In this document: positions 46,301-57,035 of the stretch, one piece after another | How positions within the stretch are numbered: the stretch's first letter is position 1 | How the letters are laid out: every line of letters begins with the position of its first letter | Source of the DNA: Ehretia macrophylla | Lineage: Eukaryota > Streptophyta > Magnoliopsida > Boraginales > Ehretiaceae | DNA: 64,000 nt | Reading direction: 5' to 3' | Assembly (NCBI GenBank): GCA_037974665.1 | Contig: CM075767.1 | Location: 126,501 to 190,500, forward strand | Notes under the pieces: generated by a model | Told to the model about the DNA's origin: nothing | The model's input: the letters and a program-made list of their open reading frames with translations, nothing else | Database searches by the model: none | Program-made: the position numbers and the translations under genes

Positions 46301-49300
46301 ATGGCCCGTGAAATTGATAAACTAAATGCAGAGCTTGCAAATACCGAAAAGAGATCAAGGGCTGCTGCTGCTGCAGCAACTTCAAGTACTTCAAAATCTA
46401 ATCTTTCTTTGTTTGTTATAGCTGTCACACTAATGCTGCTTCCAACATGAGCATACTGTGGCAGAGCTCAGCACATCCACCACATTGAAATTTGATATTG
46501 CTACTTTCAGATCCTGGATTAGGAGCTGGCTATGTGAATCCTGAACCTGGATATGGTGGAAATTTGTATCCTGATCCATATACAATGCCTCAGGTTCGTA
46601 ACTATTATGGTCGTTTGAATGCTTCTTTTCAGTATACTGTTTATAAGAATGGTAAATTCTGTGTTATGTGTTTTTAAGTTTGAACCTTTATGTGTTGCAG
46701 TCAATCATTTTTGTGATGCTTGAACAATACCTAGAATCACAGTTGAAGCCTGAACACATATGATGGAGATATGTTCACGACTATGTATAATGGCATCCCA
46801 ATTTAAACAAACTATACTGATGAAAATTCTACATCATCTGCTCCTTCCTAGATCCCTCTTCTCTTTTATCCATTGAATTGGTGGATCATTTATTCATTTA
46901 TCATCAAGACTTGTGAAGTCACCAGATGTGAGCGAAACCCACAGAACTGCTTCCGGTAACTGGTAAACATGCATATCATATGTCATCATTCTCTGGTAGC
47001 AGCAATAGCCAATGTGGTAGAAGTTATAGCCAAGTTTTTAGTAGGTAAGTTGATATGGAAAAGGTAAATGGATGTCAAAATTAGGAGAAATGGCAAATTT
47101 GCAAGTAACCCGTCTGTCATAAAAATCCACCAGTGGGTTTATTGTATTGGAATTGTCAACACTGATCCATTCTGCTCTATTTATGGTCAACCTTGGGTTC
47201 TGTTGTCTTCTGAGTAAAGAATCATCAACATATTATTAACAAACAAAAAAAAGAGGCATCTAATTGAACGGCTTGTTAGGATTGCCTTCATTGCTCACTT
47301 GAATTTAGCACTTTTTCATTGGGTTAAACTTTTATACATAATAATGCAATATCTAATTCTCTGTTTGCCTTAGAATGCTTAATTTTGAAAAAAAGTAAAG
47401 GCGAGACAAAGGAGAATTATGTTTATTCTGCAACCATGGAATTTTAGCCCCAGTATCTTTGATGTATTTCTTCTTCTAATTCTTTTTTATTTTTATTTTT
47501 ATTTTTATAAATCAATCTAATCATGATGACATTGAGCATGTTTATCTATGATTATCTAAGATGTGGATGAAGTGTTCTTTTTTGTTTTCCACATTAATAT
47601 GCTACGTAAAGTAGTGAATTTTTAATATAAATTGATGAGAAAAATGACACATGCATTGAGTATGCTCAGTTAAGTAAGAAATTTTTTTTGATAAGGTAAA
47701 AACTCTGACATATGTATAACAGGCAAATATCAATTATGCGTTTATGCTCTAAGCTCTTGTAATCCGTATGTATTGTCCGTGTCAGATGTTTGCTTATAAT
47801 TCAGTCGTGGTTCTGTAGGAAATGCTAACTTTCAAGATTTTTGTCATGCCTTGACCCTACCCCACCTGAGACCAAGTCAGGATGCGACTGCACTCATTCA
47901 ATAACACCTGTAACATTCTACATTTAACAGATAATAAATGCTATACAAAATAACCTAGACATTTAATAGATAATAGGGTTTACATAAACCACCTGGAGTT
48001 CTAGCCATAATACATAAAGCATAATAGAATTTACATTGCTTTCAAAGTGAACCACCAACTAGAAACCAAGCTTTCTATGAACAACAAAGTCCATGATCTT
48101 ACACTTAGTACATATGCCAAAAAGAGTCTTTCATTACAACAAGAACTCCACAAATTACATAAACAACATGTACAACTTTCAAAGCAAGACAAGCAAAGCA
48201 TTCACTTTCATTCTCCTTGTGACAGGAACTCGGTGTCCTCTGAAATGTTTATAAAACGGGGTGAGCTACACTAGCTCAGTGAGGGGGTGTACGGGAGGTT
48301 TCAAAAAAACATTTACTTGAAAATTCATTTGAAAACATGCATTCAAATCATATGTAATCAAGAAGCTCTTAAAGGCAATTAACACACGAACACACCAAGC
48401 TATATGACCATTCAAAAAGGATACGCTATTCATTGTTGATGCTGTCACTTATACCACCATTACGAACTCTACCACTTATCACTCTCATTGGGTGTACTCC
48501 GGATGTACAACAAAACTTACGACTCACACCCCATGGACTTTTCCGTCCATGCGAGTTAGGGAATAGGACCATGGTAGTGATGCCATTACACCGGCAAGCC
48601 TAATGCCGCTCGGAGTGACACGACGCTACCATGCCCCGATAAAAGGTTGCAACCTTTACGCATTCGCACTCAATCACTTAATCACGCATTCACTTCACTT
48701 TGAGATGACAACAAGGTAGATCGTCCCTAAACACATTAGCAAGCATTTAACAATTCAATAGCACATTTAGTAGGTGACAAAGTAGGTCACCATACCATTA
48801 GCAGACACCTTTAAACATTTAATCATTTCCAATAGCACTTAGTATTGCACATAAGCATGTAACACATTTAGCTGTAGTTTACAATGCAACACAAGTGCAT
48901 AAAACAACATAATCATGCTCTACAACATCTAACAACTAACATTTAACCAACAATTAACCCATTCATAAAGCCATACAAGTGTACAATCTTAGCATAATCA
49001 ACATATTATCCAACTATAATGCAATATAAGTGCACAACATTAGCATAACCAAGCATGGAGCAAGGTTAGCAAACAAGATACAAGATTTGCACCAAAGTTG
49101 GAAAATTTGGCCAACCCCCAAAATCAACACCAAACTCCACCAAACTTGCACCCAAGTCACAAAATCATGTGTACAACATATATATATATATATAAAACAT
49201 ATAACTACACATTGAAGCTAAAAAGAGCAAAGATTACTCTTCACCTAGCCTTTAATTCAACATACAACACTCTTTTGCCATGGCTGAAATTTCACAAAAA

Positions 49301-50495
49301 TGACTAAAACTCCATCTAAGTTTACTTCTAAGCCATGAAAACAACACATCAAAGTTAGCAAAAACAATTGGTGTTTCATTCAAGCTTTTATGCACATATA
49401 TTACTCTCAACACACTACCATTCAAGATACTCTTGCACAATTAACAAATATAGCACAATTACATGAGTTCATAATCAAATGCTAACTTTAAAACTTTTGG
49501 ATTTGAAAACCCCTCACCTATATTGAAGATTAATGCAAGAAAATGGAAAAGTTGAGCAAGAATGAGCAAAATCCACTTTGGTTTGGCCTAAAATGCACAC
49601 TTCCTTCTCCCACCTTCTCTTTTTTTTTCTTCTTCTCTCGCCCGTGACCTCTCTGTCTCTCCTCTCTCTTGTTGGGCTTTGGTTTTATTTTAACTAAATG
49701 GGTCAAATGTTAAGTCAATTGGTTGGTAGATAAGTCAAATGGCTGGTAGATGAAATATCTAATAAGGTGAAAGACCACTTATGCAAGCTCTTTCTTTATC
49801 ATGTATGTCCTACTAGGCAAAATATCTATTATGGTAAAAGACTACTAATGCAAAGACAATTGCAATAATGACAAGGTTATTCTAGTTTGCTAAATTAAAT
49901 GAAATGCCAATTATATGCTTAACACATGTAATCTAAATTCACATTTTATCTACCAATAATAAGTAAATCACTTAAATGCACATATTAATTTCAAATAATA
50001 ATTAAAGCAAGTAAATGTACATAAATTTCACACTTGGCCTTACAATTTCAAGGGTAATTTTAGCTGTCAAAGGTTTAGCTGGTATTGTAAGGGAGTCCTG
50101 AGATCACATTCCACGTCTCCCACAACACCATTAGTTCACACATGCTATTTCTCTGCAAAAGAGAGAAAAAAATAAGCAGTTTAAAGTAACTTTCAATATC
50201 AGATGCCTTTTTCTTGCACTCATGACGTTGCAAGTTTCCCTGTAACATAGACACATGATTACATCACATATTTCATGTCCAAGTCAAGAAATTCAAGCCA
50301 ATTGAGCTGAACTTAATTGCTCCATTACATTTAAGTCCAACCATTTCCTACTGAGCTGAAAGATGTATGACAAATATCTTTGCCATGTCTCAGGTACAAG
50401 GTAGTGTTGGTACTGCCCTGCATTATGGTCCGGGGACAGTGCCATATCGTCTATATGGTCCTTATGGCATTCAAAGACCACATGCACATAGATAA
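43322..50495 (+). CDS. FLX-like coiled-coil protein (four exons, 264 residues)
   Basis: Exons: 43322-43767, 46222-46385, 46511-46593, 50394-50495, stop TAA at 50493. All introns are GT-AG and the phases fit, giving 264 residues. Residues about 10-190 are a long coiled coil (LLENRIAAQQREIQTLLIDN, ALKQDLAAAQQELRHL, AAIEYEKKMYATNLEHSQIM, SMAREIDKLNAELANTEKR), the layout of plant FLOWERING LOCUS C EXPRESSOR and FLX-like proteins. A Gly/Pro/Tyr-rich tail follows (NPGLGAGYVNPEPGYGGNLY, VPYRLYGPYG) and the protein ends RPHAHR. Known relatives act in the nucleus with FRIGIDA-type complexes or in growth; the exact paralogue is not decided. Intron 3 (3.8 kb) contains a solo LTR; intron 1 (2.45 kb) contains microsatellites and small repeats. 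The start ATG follows a C-rich leader; a Harbinger ends about 270 bp upstream. Confidence 0.88.
43779..43817. repeat. TG/TA microsatellite in FLX-like intron 1
   Basis: GTATGTGTGTGTGTATATATATATATGTGTGTGTGTG, immediately after exon 1. Frames reading into it are intron read-through. Confidence 0.9.
43903..43982 (+). mobile_element. Possible SINE 3' fragment
   Basis: GAAGCGGGTAGCTTCGTGCA followed by TCTGGGCTGCCCCTT resembles the conserved 3' end of plant Au-type SINEs (GGGAGCTT..TGCACCGGGCTGCCC, from memory). No A/B box part was recognised, so only a fragment is proposed. Confidence 0.3.
43983..44037. repeat. TA/TG microsatellite
   Basis: Runs of TATATATA then TGTGTGCGTGTGCGTGTG in FLX-like intron 1. 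Confidence 0.9.
44275..44548. mobile_element. Possible MITE in FLX-like intron 1
   Basis: TATGTTTGGATGGAGGGAAA at the left and a C-rich right part (CATCCCTCCCCTTCCTCTCC) ending ATCCAAAGATA look like imperfect terminal inverted repeats of a short non-coding element of about 270 bp. No target duplication was confirmed. Confidence 0.35.
44968..45192. mobile_element. Possible MITE (hAT-like ends) in FLX-like intron 1
   Basis: GGGGCGGAACTATAG at the left and GCTGGATCTGCCC at the right are imperfect inverted repeats around an AT-rich core of about 200 bp. Confidence 0.35.
45419..45526. repeat. Two-copy tandem repeat (about 53 bp)
   Basis: ACTGACTCAAGACAAGCATA and ACTGACTCGAGACAAGTATA each lead to CATCATAGGGACATG..GGAATGTCAAA. 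Lies in FLX-like intron 1. Confidence 0.8.
47842..50044 (-). mobile_element. Solo LTR, family G (2203 bp), in intron 3 of the FLX-like gene
   Basis: Starts TGTCATGCCTTGACCC and ends GGCCTTACA. Flanks ATTTT (47837-47841) and ATTTC (50045-50049) are a 5 bp duplication with one mismatch. It contains the stem-loop GAGCTACACTAGCTC followed by AGTGAGGGG (about 48262-48287) and the shared module (about 48485-48640). No internal retrotransposon sequence. Strand is from module orientation, opposite to the host gene. Confidence 0.8.
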
Positions 50496-51570
50496 GTTGA
50501 CTGAAAACTAGAGGAGCTTGAAAAAAAAAAGGTGTTTCTGCTTAGATACATTAGCAAGTGAACTTAGACAGGAGCATGAACTCAAGTCGAGCCTCAGACC
50601 AGCTATTTGAATATAGCAACAGAAGAACTTAGACAACTTCTGAAGTGCAATAAATAAGATCATCATCTGCTACCATGAAGGGTGTAGGACTCGTGCATGT
50701 GAAACTATAGCTGCATTGTATGGTTTCAGATTACTTTTTAGTTTCTCTAACTTGGTCAGATTGTTCTGTAGTCTCTTAGACATCTATGGTTCGCAAGACA
50801 GGACTTTGTAATTTGTTTCTAAAATATGAAGACATCTATGGTTAGCTCTTTTTCTAGCTATTTTGGATGAACTTTGCTATATGTCATCATATATGCGGCA
50901 TTATTCATTTTTCACCTCTTATAGCAAATGCCACACCATTTATTTTTTATTTTTTACAAACAATTGGGTCTTATTTAGACGTGACACTTGATATGTACGA
51001 TACCAAGCAAATGGTGAAGTCTATGTTATATAAATTTTGGTGAAGTATATCATTAGTTTTTCTGGTTTTGGATGTCTCATTAGATCATCTTGTTGCTGAA
51101 GAGAAATCTTCCATTATGATATGTGAGGTAATTGGCTCAAGGTGTTGGATGCGAGAAAAATAAGTATGAGTTCGTCTTCTTAACACTGGCATTTGGGTTG
51201 GGCTGGCTCAGGTCAACACAGCCCAACACATAAATTTCAGCCTAGCCCTGTTAAAATCGGGCTTGACTTAGCCATAGTCTACTATATATAGGTGAGTTGA
51301 GTTGAGTCATGAAAGTTAAGACGTAGTGCATTTAAGCTCAAGCCCATTTCGAGTCGGAACTAGTGTAGCTTGTGAGCTAGCCCAACTTGGGCCTAACTCG
51401 AGTTGTCCTATAAATTAGAAAATTTTGAAATTGTATACTTTAAATAAGGCAACGTTATTCCTATAACTATATGATGTTCTTAACTCTGCTATATTGTGAC
51501 ATGACATACTAAACACACTATATTTTACAATTAAGTCATTACTCATGTCAATCATATGAACCCTATAGCT
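50496..51570. other. FLX-like 3' UTR and spacer
   Basis: The 3' UTR probably runs into the first few hundred bases (AATAAATAAG at about 50649 could act in polyadenylation). From about 51190 to 51410 there are repeated GGGCTTG, GCCCAAC and GAGTTGAG words, as in decayed repeats. No gene recognised. Confidence 0.4.
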
Positions 51571-51720
51571 ATGGTAGAAGAACTACCACCACGACGATTA
51601 CGAGCATCAAAAGTTTGTAATCATTTCATGTTATTTTCAGAAATGGGACATGCAATTTGTAATAATTGCTAACATATATTTATATATCATCACAATTTCG
51701 GAACTCGAACAAAAGACACC
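51571..51720 (+). pseudogene. Possible hAT transposase BED-finger relic
   Basis: The plus strand reads ELPPRRLRASKVCNHFMLFS, then GHAICNNC, a stop codon, then HHNFGTRTK. The spacing of basic residues, SKVxNHF, C-x2-C and a downstream GT resembles a BED zinc finger of plant hAT transposases. The rest of the transposase is absent; the relic ends where the Copia LTR begins. Confidence 0.35.
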
Positions 51721-52964
51721 TTTATTTTATGAATTCCATATCTTCATATAAAGATAAATCCATAAAATAAAGAGTTTTACAATAATAGCTAACCTACAAT
51801 TCTATTTTCCTACTTTCCTAATCCTTCCACATGACTTCTTCTTCCTAAATACACATTCTACACGCCATTCATTGAGAAAATGAAAGTGTACTTACCAATA
51901 TGAAAATTAGCTAGAAGAGGGACCAAAAGACATATTCGCCCCAATTCCAAAATGTCTAAAATGCCCCTGCTAGACCCTAGATGCATTTTTATTCATTTTA
52001 GCCTTAACTCATTGCACTAAAGAGCTATGACTGCACTCTAGAATGAATATTAATTCCTAGAAGCTAGTCAAATCAGGTTTGACTATTGTCTTTGACCTAC
52101 TAAGTATAAAAGACCGAAATGCCCTTCTATGTAGAACCTGCAATCAATACTAGGTCTTAACCTTGTACTATCAACCTTTCTTGATTACCTCTATTTTTTG
52201 TGCCTCTAATCCTCCATTAATCATCATTAAGATATTATTCTCTTGATCCAGAGAGTGACCTACAAGTTCAATATCTAAATATAGTCCCAATTGACTATAT
52301 TATTAAGTACTTCGGTTCTGATGATTAATAGGATGTCACAAAGGGGTTATAACCCACCAATTAAGATGGCATAGAACAACTTGACACATATGCATGTGCC
52401 AACTAGTCCAGTCCATGTATCCAAAACACAGAGCTGTTGACCTATATAAAATCTCACCTGCAGTAAATCAAAACACATGTTCTTGAGTTCATTGGTCATC
52501 CACAAATGCTCAATAACTAGAGCATTGTTCCCTTAGTAGCTTGAGATGTTTTTGATCTCATATGAGTGATAGTACTTTTACAGAGATCACATCTACCATG
52601 GTCCAATTCAATGCACTCTCGAGCACTACTGAGAAAAGTCCGGAAAGCCCCTCCAATGACCAAGGTAGGTACCCTGCCAAATATGAGACTTTCATTATAA
52701 CTTTCCATAGTGAAAGGCCTAACTTCACTATACGGTTATGAACCTATAGTTTAGATTCAAGTCTCATGGCATGTACCTTTTGTGCGTATCACCACGTACT
52801 TATGTCATTCACTCAAATCAATGAGCCTTAGCATGCATGTATAGAGAGAATATAATGAGAGTATAGAGATGCTCATGTAAGATGCACTGATTATTAATTA
52901 TTATAATATCCCTTCACTGAGATGTCTCAGTGTTAGTGGTCTTTAGGGAATACAATTCGCAACA
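51721..52964 (-). repeat. 3' LTR of the degraded Copia element (truncated, about 1.24 kb)
   Basis: On the minus strand it starts TGTTGCGAATTG at 52964, right after a purine-rich tract (GTGCAAGTGGGAG), the usual 3' LTR junction. Sequence from 51725 to 52433 matches 60930-61373 plus 63312-63579. The far end is missing relative to the 5' copy, which runs to 60309. Confidence 0.85.
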
Positions 52965-55665
52965 TACTCCCACTTGCACTAAATAGCACTATCATCAACT
53001 TAATCTAGCACTCTTCGCCTTCACGAAAGTATGAAATACTCTCTTAGTGAGACTCATAGGTAAAACATGGCCTGTTAAATTATCTACCGAAACTATTTTC
53101 TCCACCATATTGCCCTATTGGACAAACTCCCGAACTTAGTGGTGCTCTCACTAAACAAGTTTCCTATGCAGTGGTTCCTTGGATTCCTCTTGGTAATAAG
53201 TCCTTATAGTACAAAGCTACGAAGCTTCTAGTACTATCACTAAAAGCTCTAATTCCGTTAAGAATTACCCGAGTTACTTTCTCTCTTCCTTGCAACTTTT
53301 GCTAGAGCCACAAACTCTAATCTCCATGGTTGAGTTGACAATGCCAAATTGTCATCCCTCGTTGAGTTAACAATGCTTAATTGTCATCCCTCCCAACCAT
53401 ACACAGAGTGAAGACATATCCAGAGATCCATTCTCTGGATTCTACATGACTTGTTTTTAAAATATTATACATCTTTCAAGTATAAAGATACCAGACATAT
53501 ATATCAATATCTAATCCCTCTTTCTCCTAAGATACTTGAGTAAATAGGTTCAACTGATATTTGCTTATCATGCCCATGACAAAACAAATATCCAACTTAT
53601 GAGGGAATCATGACACACACTTTATTTCCAACTGTTGACGCACATGAAAATCCCTTCATCGCTTCTATCTCCTTACTTGTCTCTCAGACAATAATCCTGA
53701 GATAGAGATGCTCTATATTTGAAAGGTAATGCCCTGTTTTCATGGAGACTTGTATGCCAAAATTGATTTATGTTTTCTCCAAAAGTGAACCTTGAAATGA
53801 TACTAGTGTCTTGGCTTTGTGATTTCGCAAAGACTCAATGTCCAAGACACAGTTCACTTTGTTTCAATCTCTTCATTTTTGTTCCAAGAAGACTTCTAGA
53901 CCATAATAGTATGTGCACACTTGCAATCAAGAGTACTCCTCAATAATCTTCTTTGTTCTTTTACATATGCAATGCTCACTAACATTGTGATCAAAACAAA
54001 TTTGATCAAGTTTAATGTTCTAATACCCTAGATGTTAACTTTCATTCAAATAAATGGACCTTCAAGCCTACCGACAGTACGTTCTTGAACCCAATAGCAT
54101 ACTTCTAGATCCGTCAAGACTTCTACGCAAAGAAAACTGTCTTGACATCTACTTATCATATCTGGAAACCAAGATGACTGCCAATGACAAAAAGTGTCTA
54201 GATGGACTCGAGCATGATCATTTGGAAAGACATCTTCTTATAATCGGTCTATTCCTTTCTAAGAGAACTTTGCAATCATGCCTGGCTTCTAAGATTCTCA
54301 TCTTCTTAATCATCTACTCCACTTACTGTATACTATTCACACCCTATGGGATTTGTGCCTTCGGGTGTGATGATAGACGGTTTCATATGTCTGTATGTAT
54401 ATAGATAACTACTTTGTGATATGTGAGATCCATTACTAGAATATTAGAGTCAATTTCGAAGATAAACTTTCTAAAGTAACTATCTAAGAATTTGAAATTC
54501 CTCCCACTACAACATAGTTCCATCTATGCGTAAAAACTAGATTACCGATAATCTACAACCTTTATCATGCTAGGGAAGTCTAAAACTCTTAGTTTTAGAG
54601 CTATATCCGAGTTAGGTTATTCGAAAATTCATACAACATTCCTTCAAGTACTAATCTTGTGCACTATACTGCATCCTCTGTTCCTTGATATTGTAGAATG
54701 TTTCCTACATTGTATCCTTTGGATAATCTATGCAATAGTATGTGTTAGAGCTTGGTTTCCTATTTTTTAGCACAACTATTGAGTACATAAGTTGGACAAT
54801 CCTGTAAATGGACCTTGTGCCAAAGCTAGGTTTTGGCCCTATGCATAGTGCTAGGACGCCCTAACCACTAAAAATAGAACCAAGATTGATATGCATAATC
54901 CACTATTTCACTTGCATATTCCAAAATATCCTTGAGTTACCCATGGATCTTATTATATTTGGCAGAATACAATTGTCCCCTCTTGACATACCACTTTACT
55001 TTCGTAAACCTAGTGTAGTCGCTTGAGTCACAACCAAGTAGTCTTTGAGCTCACATTAAAGATATACACTTTTATGATCAATTTGAAGTACTATGATTCG
55101 CATACTTAATAGTCGCTCCCTCTAAGCCTAAAACGCTCATATTTGCTTCAGAAGGTACAAAATCAAAAACTTCTAATGATCATCTTTAAAAGTCATTAAT
55201 ATCTACTATTAAACCGGTTTTCTCATCATACTACACTTTTTGTACCAAGCCTAGCATGTCATTTGTCTTTGTTGTTCAGTGGAAAACGACCTTTCGATCA
55301 TGTTTCATAAGGCAAGATCCTAATTGAGCCCATGGTCCAAGATCTAATGAGTCCAAGAACTCATTCTTGACCATTCTCAATTAGCATGGAGAACAAACTA
55401 GTAGACTTCGCTAGTAAGAGACTTTTCACTTAGAAATTTGCAATTGAGTATTAATACAATACCATGAATTTAAAATAAAACAAATTATTGTACCATTCTA
55501 ACTGATATAAAGTATCAGTATATAAAAGAATAAGCAATAATTTGCGATCATGAAACCTAGTTTGATCATATGCTCTAAATACATAAAAGGAATAAACTAA
55601 TAACTCCCATTGCTCTGGCCTATCCCTTGCATAACAAATGCTATTCTATTCTGCCTCCTTGTTAC

Positions 55666-55866
55666 CTAAAACCCCTGCAACGATATACAATCATGGTTAG
55701 CGGCGCCTGAGTCTACCACAATAGATTCTACCACTAAACATGTTTCATAAATAGGGAATAATAGAAATATCTGATTTACTCTTAGCAAGGTACCGAGGAC
55801 AATCTTGCTTCTAGTGCCCCTTTTGTTTGCACTTGAAACATTTGCGCTTGGGCTTACCATTAGCAT
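55666..55866 (-). pseudogene. Copia zinc knuckle and protease start, broken
   Basis: On the minus strand, CFKCKQKGH is followed by a stop codon, then KQDCPRYLAK in the same frame: a CCHC knuckle with one nonsense codon. Further on, ETCLVVESIVVDSGAANHDC is the Copia protease start with the active-site DSGA. The knuckle and the protease part are in different frames. Confidence 0.75.
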
Positions 55867-56106
55867 TCCTCTTTGTTCTACATATCTTTCTATCTAACTG
55901 TATAAGATGTACCTGTGTTGTATCCTCTTTTTTCTCCCTAAAGATCCTTTAACAACCGCAAGGGGGTCATGCTCAACCTACTCGTAAGATACTCGAGCTT
56001 AAACTCGGTAAAAGGATCCAGGCAAAGTTTCAAGGATTAATTTTACCTCACTTGCAGGACTAATCTTAGCTCCAAATATCTTGGCCATGGAAATGTCCTT
56101 CATCAT

Positions 56107-56478
56107 CTAGTGCACATGCGACTCGATGGATATTTCCTCTGCCATCTTTGTTACCATAACTCCACACACAAATTTAAATGAGGAGACCATGTAGGCAGTA
56201 GTATCTATACGTTTGTGTTGAGACTGCAAAGTGTCAGACATGGTATCCAACATAATGGTTTTAGCCTTGTTATCGCCTTCCTTCCATAGTCTCTCTACCT
56301 CTACATGATCTTTAGATGAATGTAGAAAAACTTGAGGATGAGGTTGATCTAAGACGTAATTGCATTTTTCTACTTCAAGTACTATGTGTAGGTCATATAC
56401 CCAGCTTTCGAAATTATACCTAGTCAAAATATTCATAAAGAGATAATGGACTTTAGAGGAATCTACATTTTTTGACAT
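56107..56478 (-). pseudogene. Copia gag fragment (UBN2 type)
   Basis: A 123-residue frame with NILTRYNFESWVYDLHIVLE (about residues 17-36), then CNYVLDQPHP and IMLDTMSDTLQSQHKRIDT (about 75-93), the pattern of plant Copia gag. After residue about 95 it leaves the family pattern, suggesting a frameshift or divergence. Confidence 0.75.
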
Positions 56479-57035
56479 CTCTGGATATTTTCAACAAACA
56501 ATTATATATCAATAAATAAGCAATTATATTCATGGTGCATGCATATGAATGAAAGTTACAAGGAAAACATGACATTCATAATCTTTTGACATCTAATTTC
56601 TAATTTTAGTAGTTGAACCCTTTGAACTACTAAGATGTCTCAGTGTCTTAATTCTACTCACAACATTCCACTGAAAAGGGTGGTCATGTTGCAGTTTTGA
56701 TTAAGTAAAGTACCACATATTTGAAATATCATCATTTGAATGGTAGCCCATCCAATGATATTCCAATCACTGATTTATGTTTGGCTTCACTGAAAAAATA
56801 ACAAGAACTCCGAAGGGAGTATACTATTTTTCAATATCAAGTGTTTTAACCATTTTTTCATGAGTTCTTTTCACTTAGAATATTCTTAATTCGAGTCCAC
56901 TGAAGGACAGTTAACTCTAATCAATATTTTATGAAATGGTCTTTGATGTAATGTCCCACCGAAGGGGTGACTGCACCCACAAACACTTCAATTGAAACTC
57001 ATTTTAATATACCTTGCTATATCTTAGTTGGAGAT

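Noticed and set aside
46386-46450. Continuation of exon 2 of the FLX-like gene with a hydrophobic tail
   Set aside because: It reads intron sequence. The donor at 46386 (AA|GTACTT) with the acceptor at 46510 restores the Gly/Tyr-rich tail in phase.
53100-55600. Possible coding region in the old Copia, including the plus-strand frame 54054-54404
   Set aside because: The plus-strand frame shows no known domain and is antisense to the element. On the minus strand only weak, broken similarity to Copia pol is visible.
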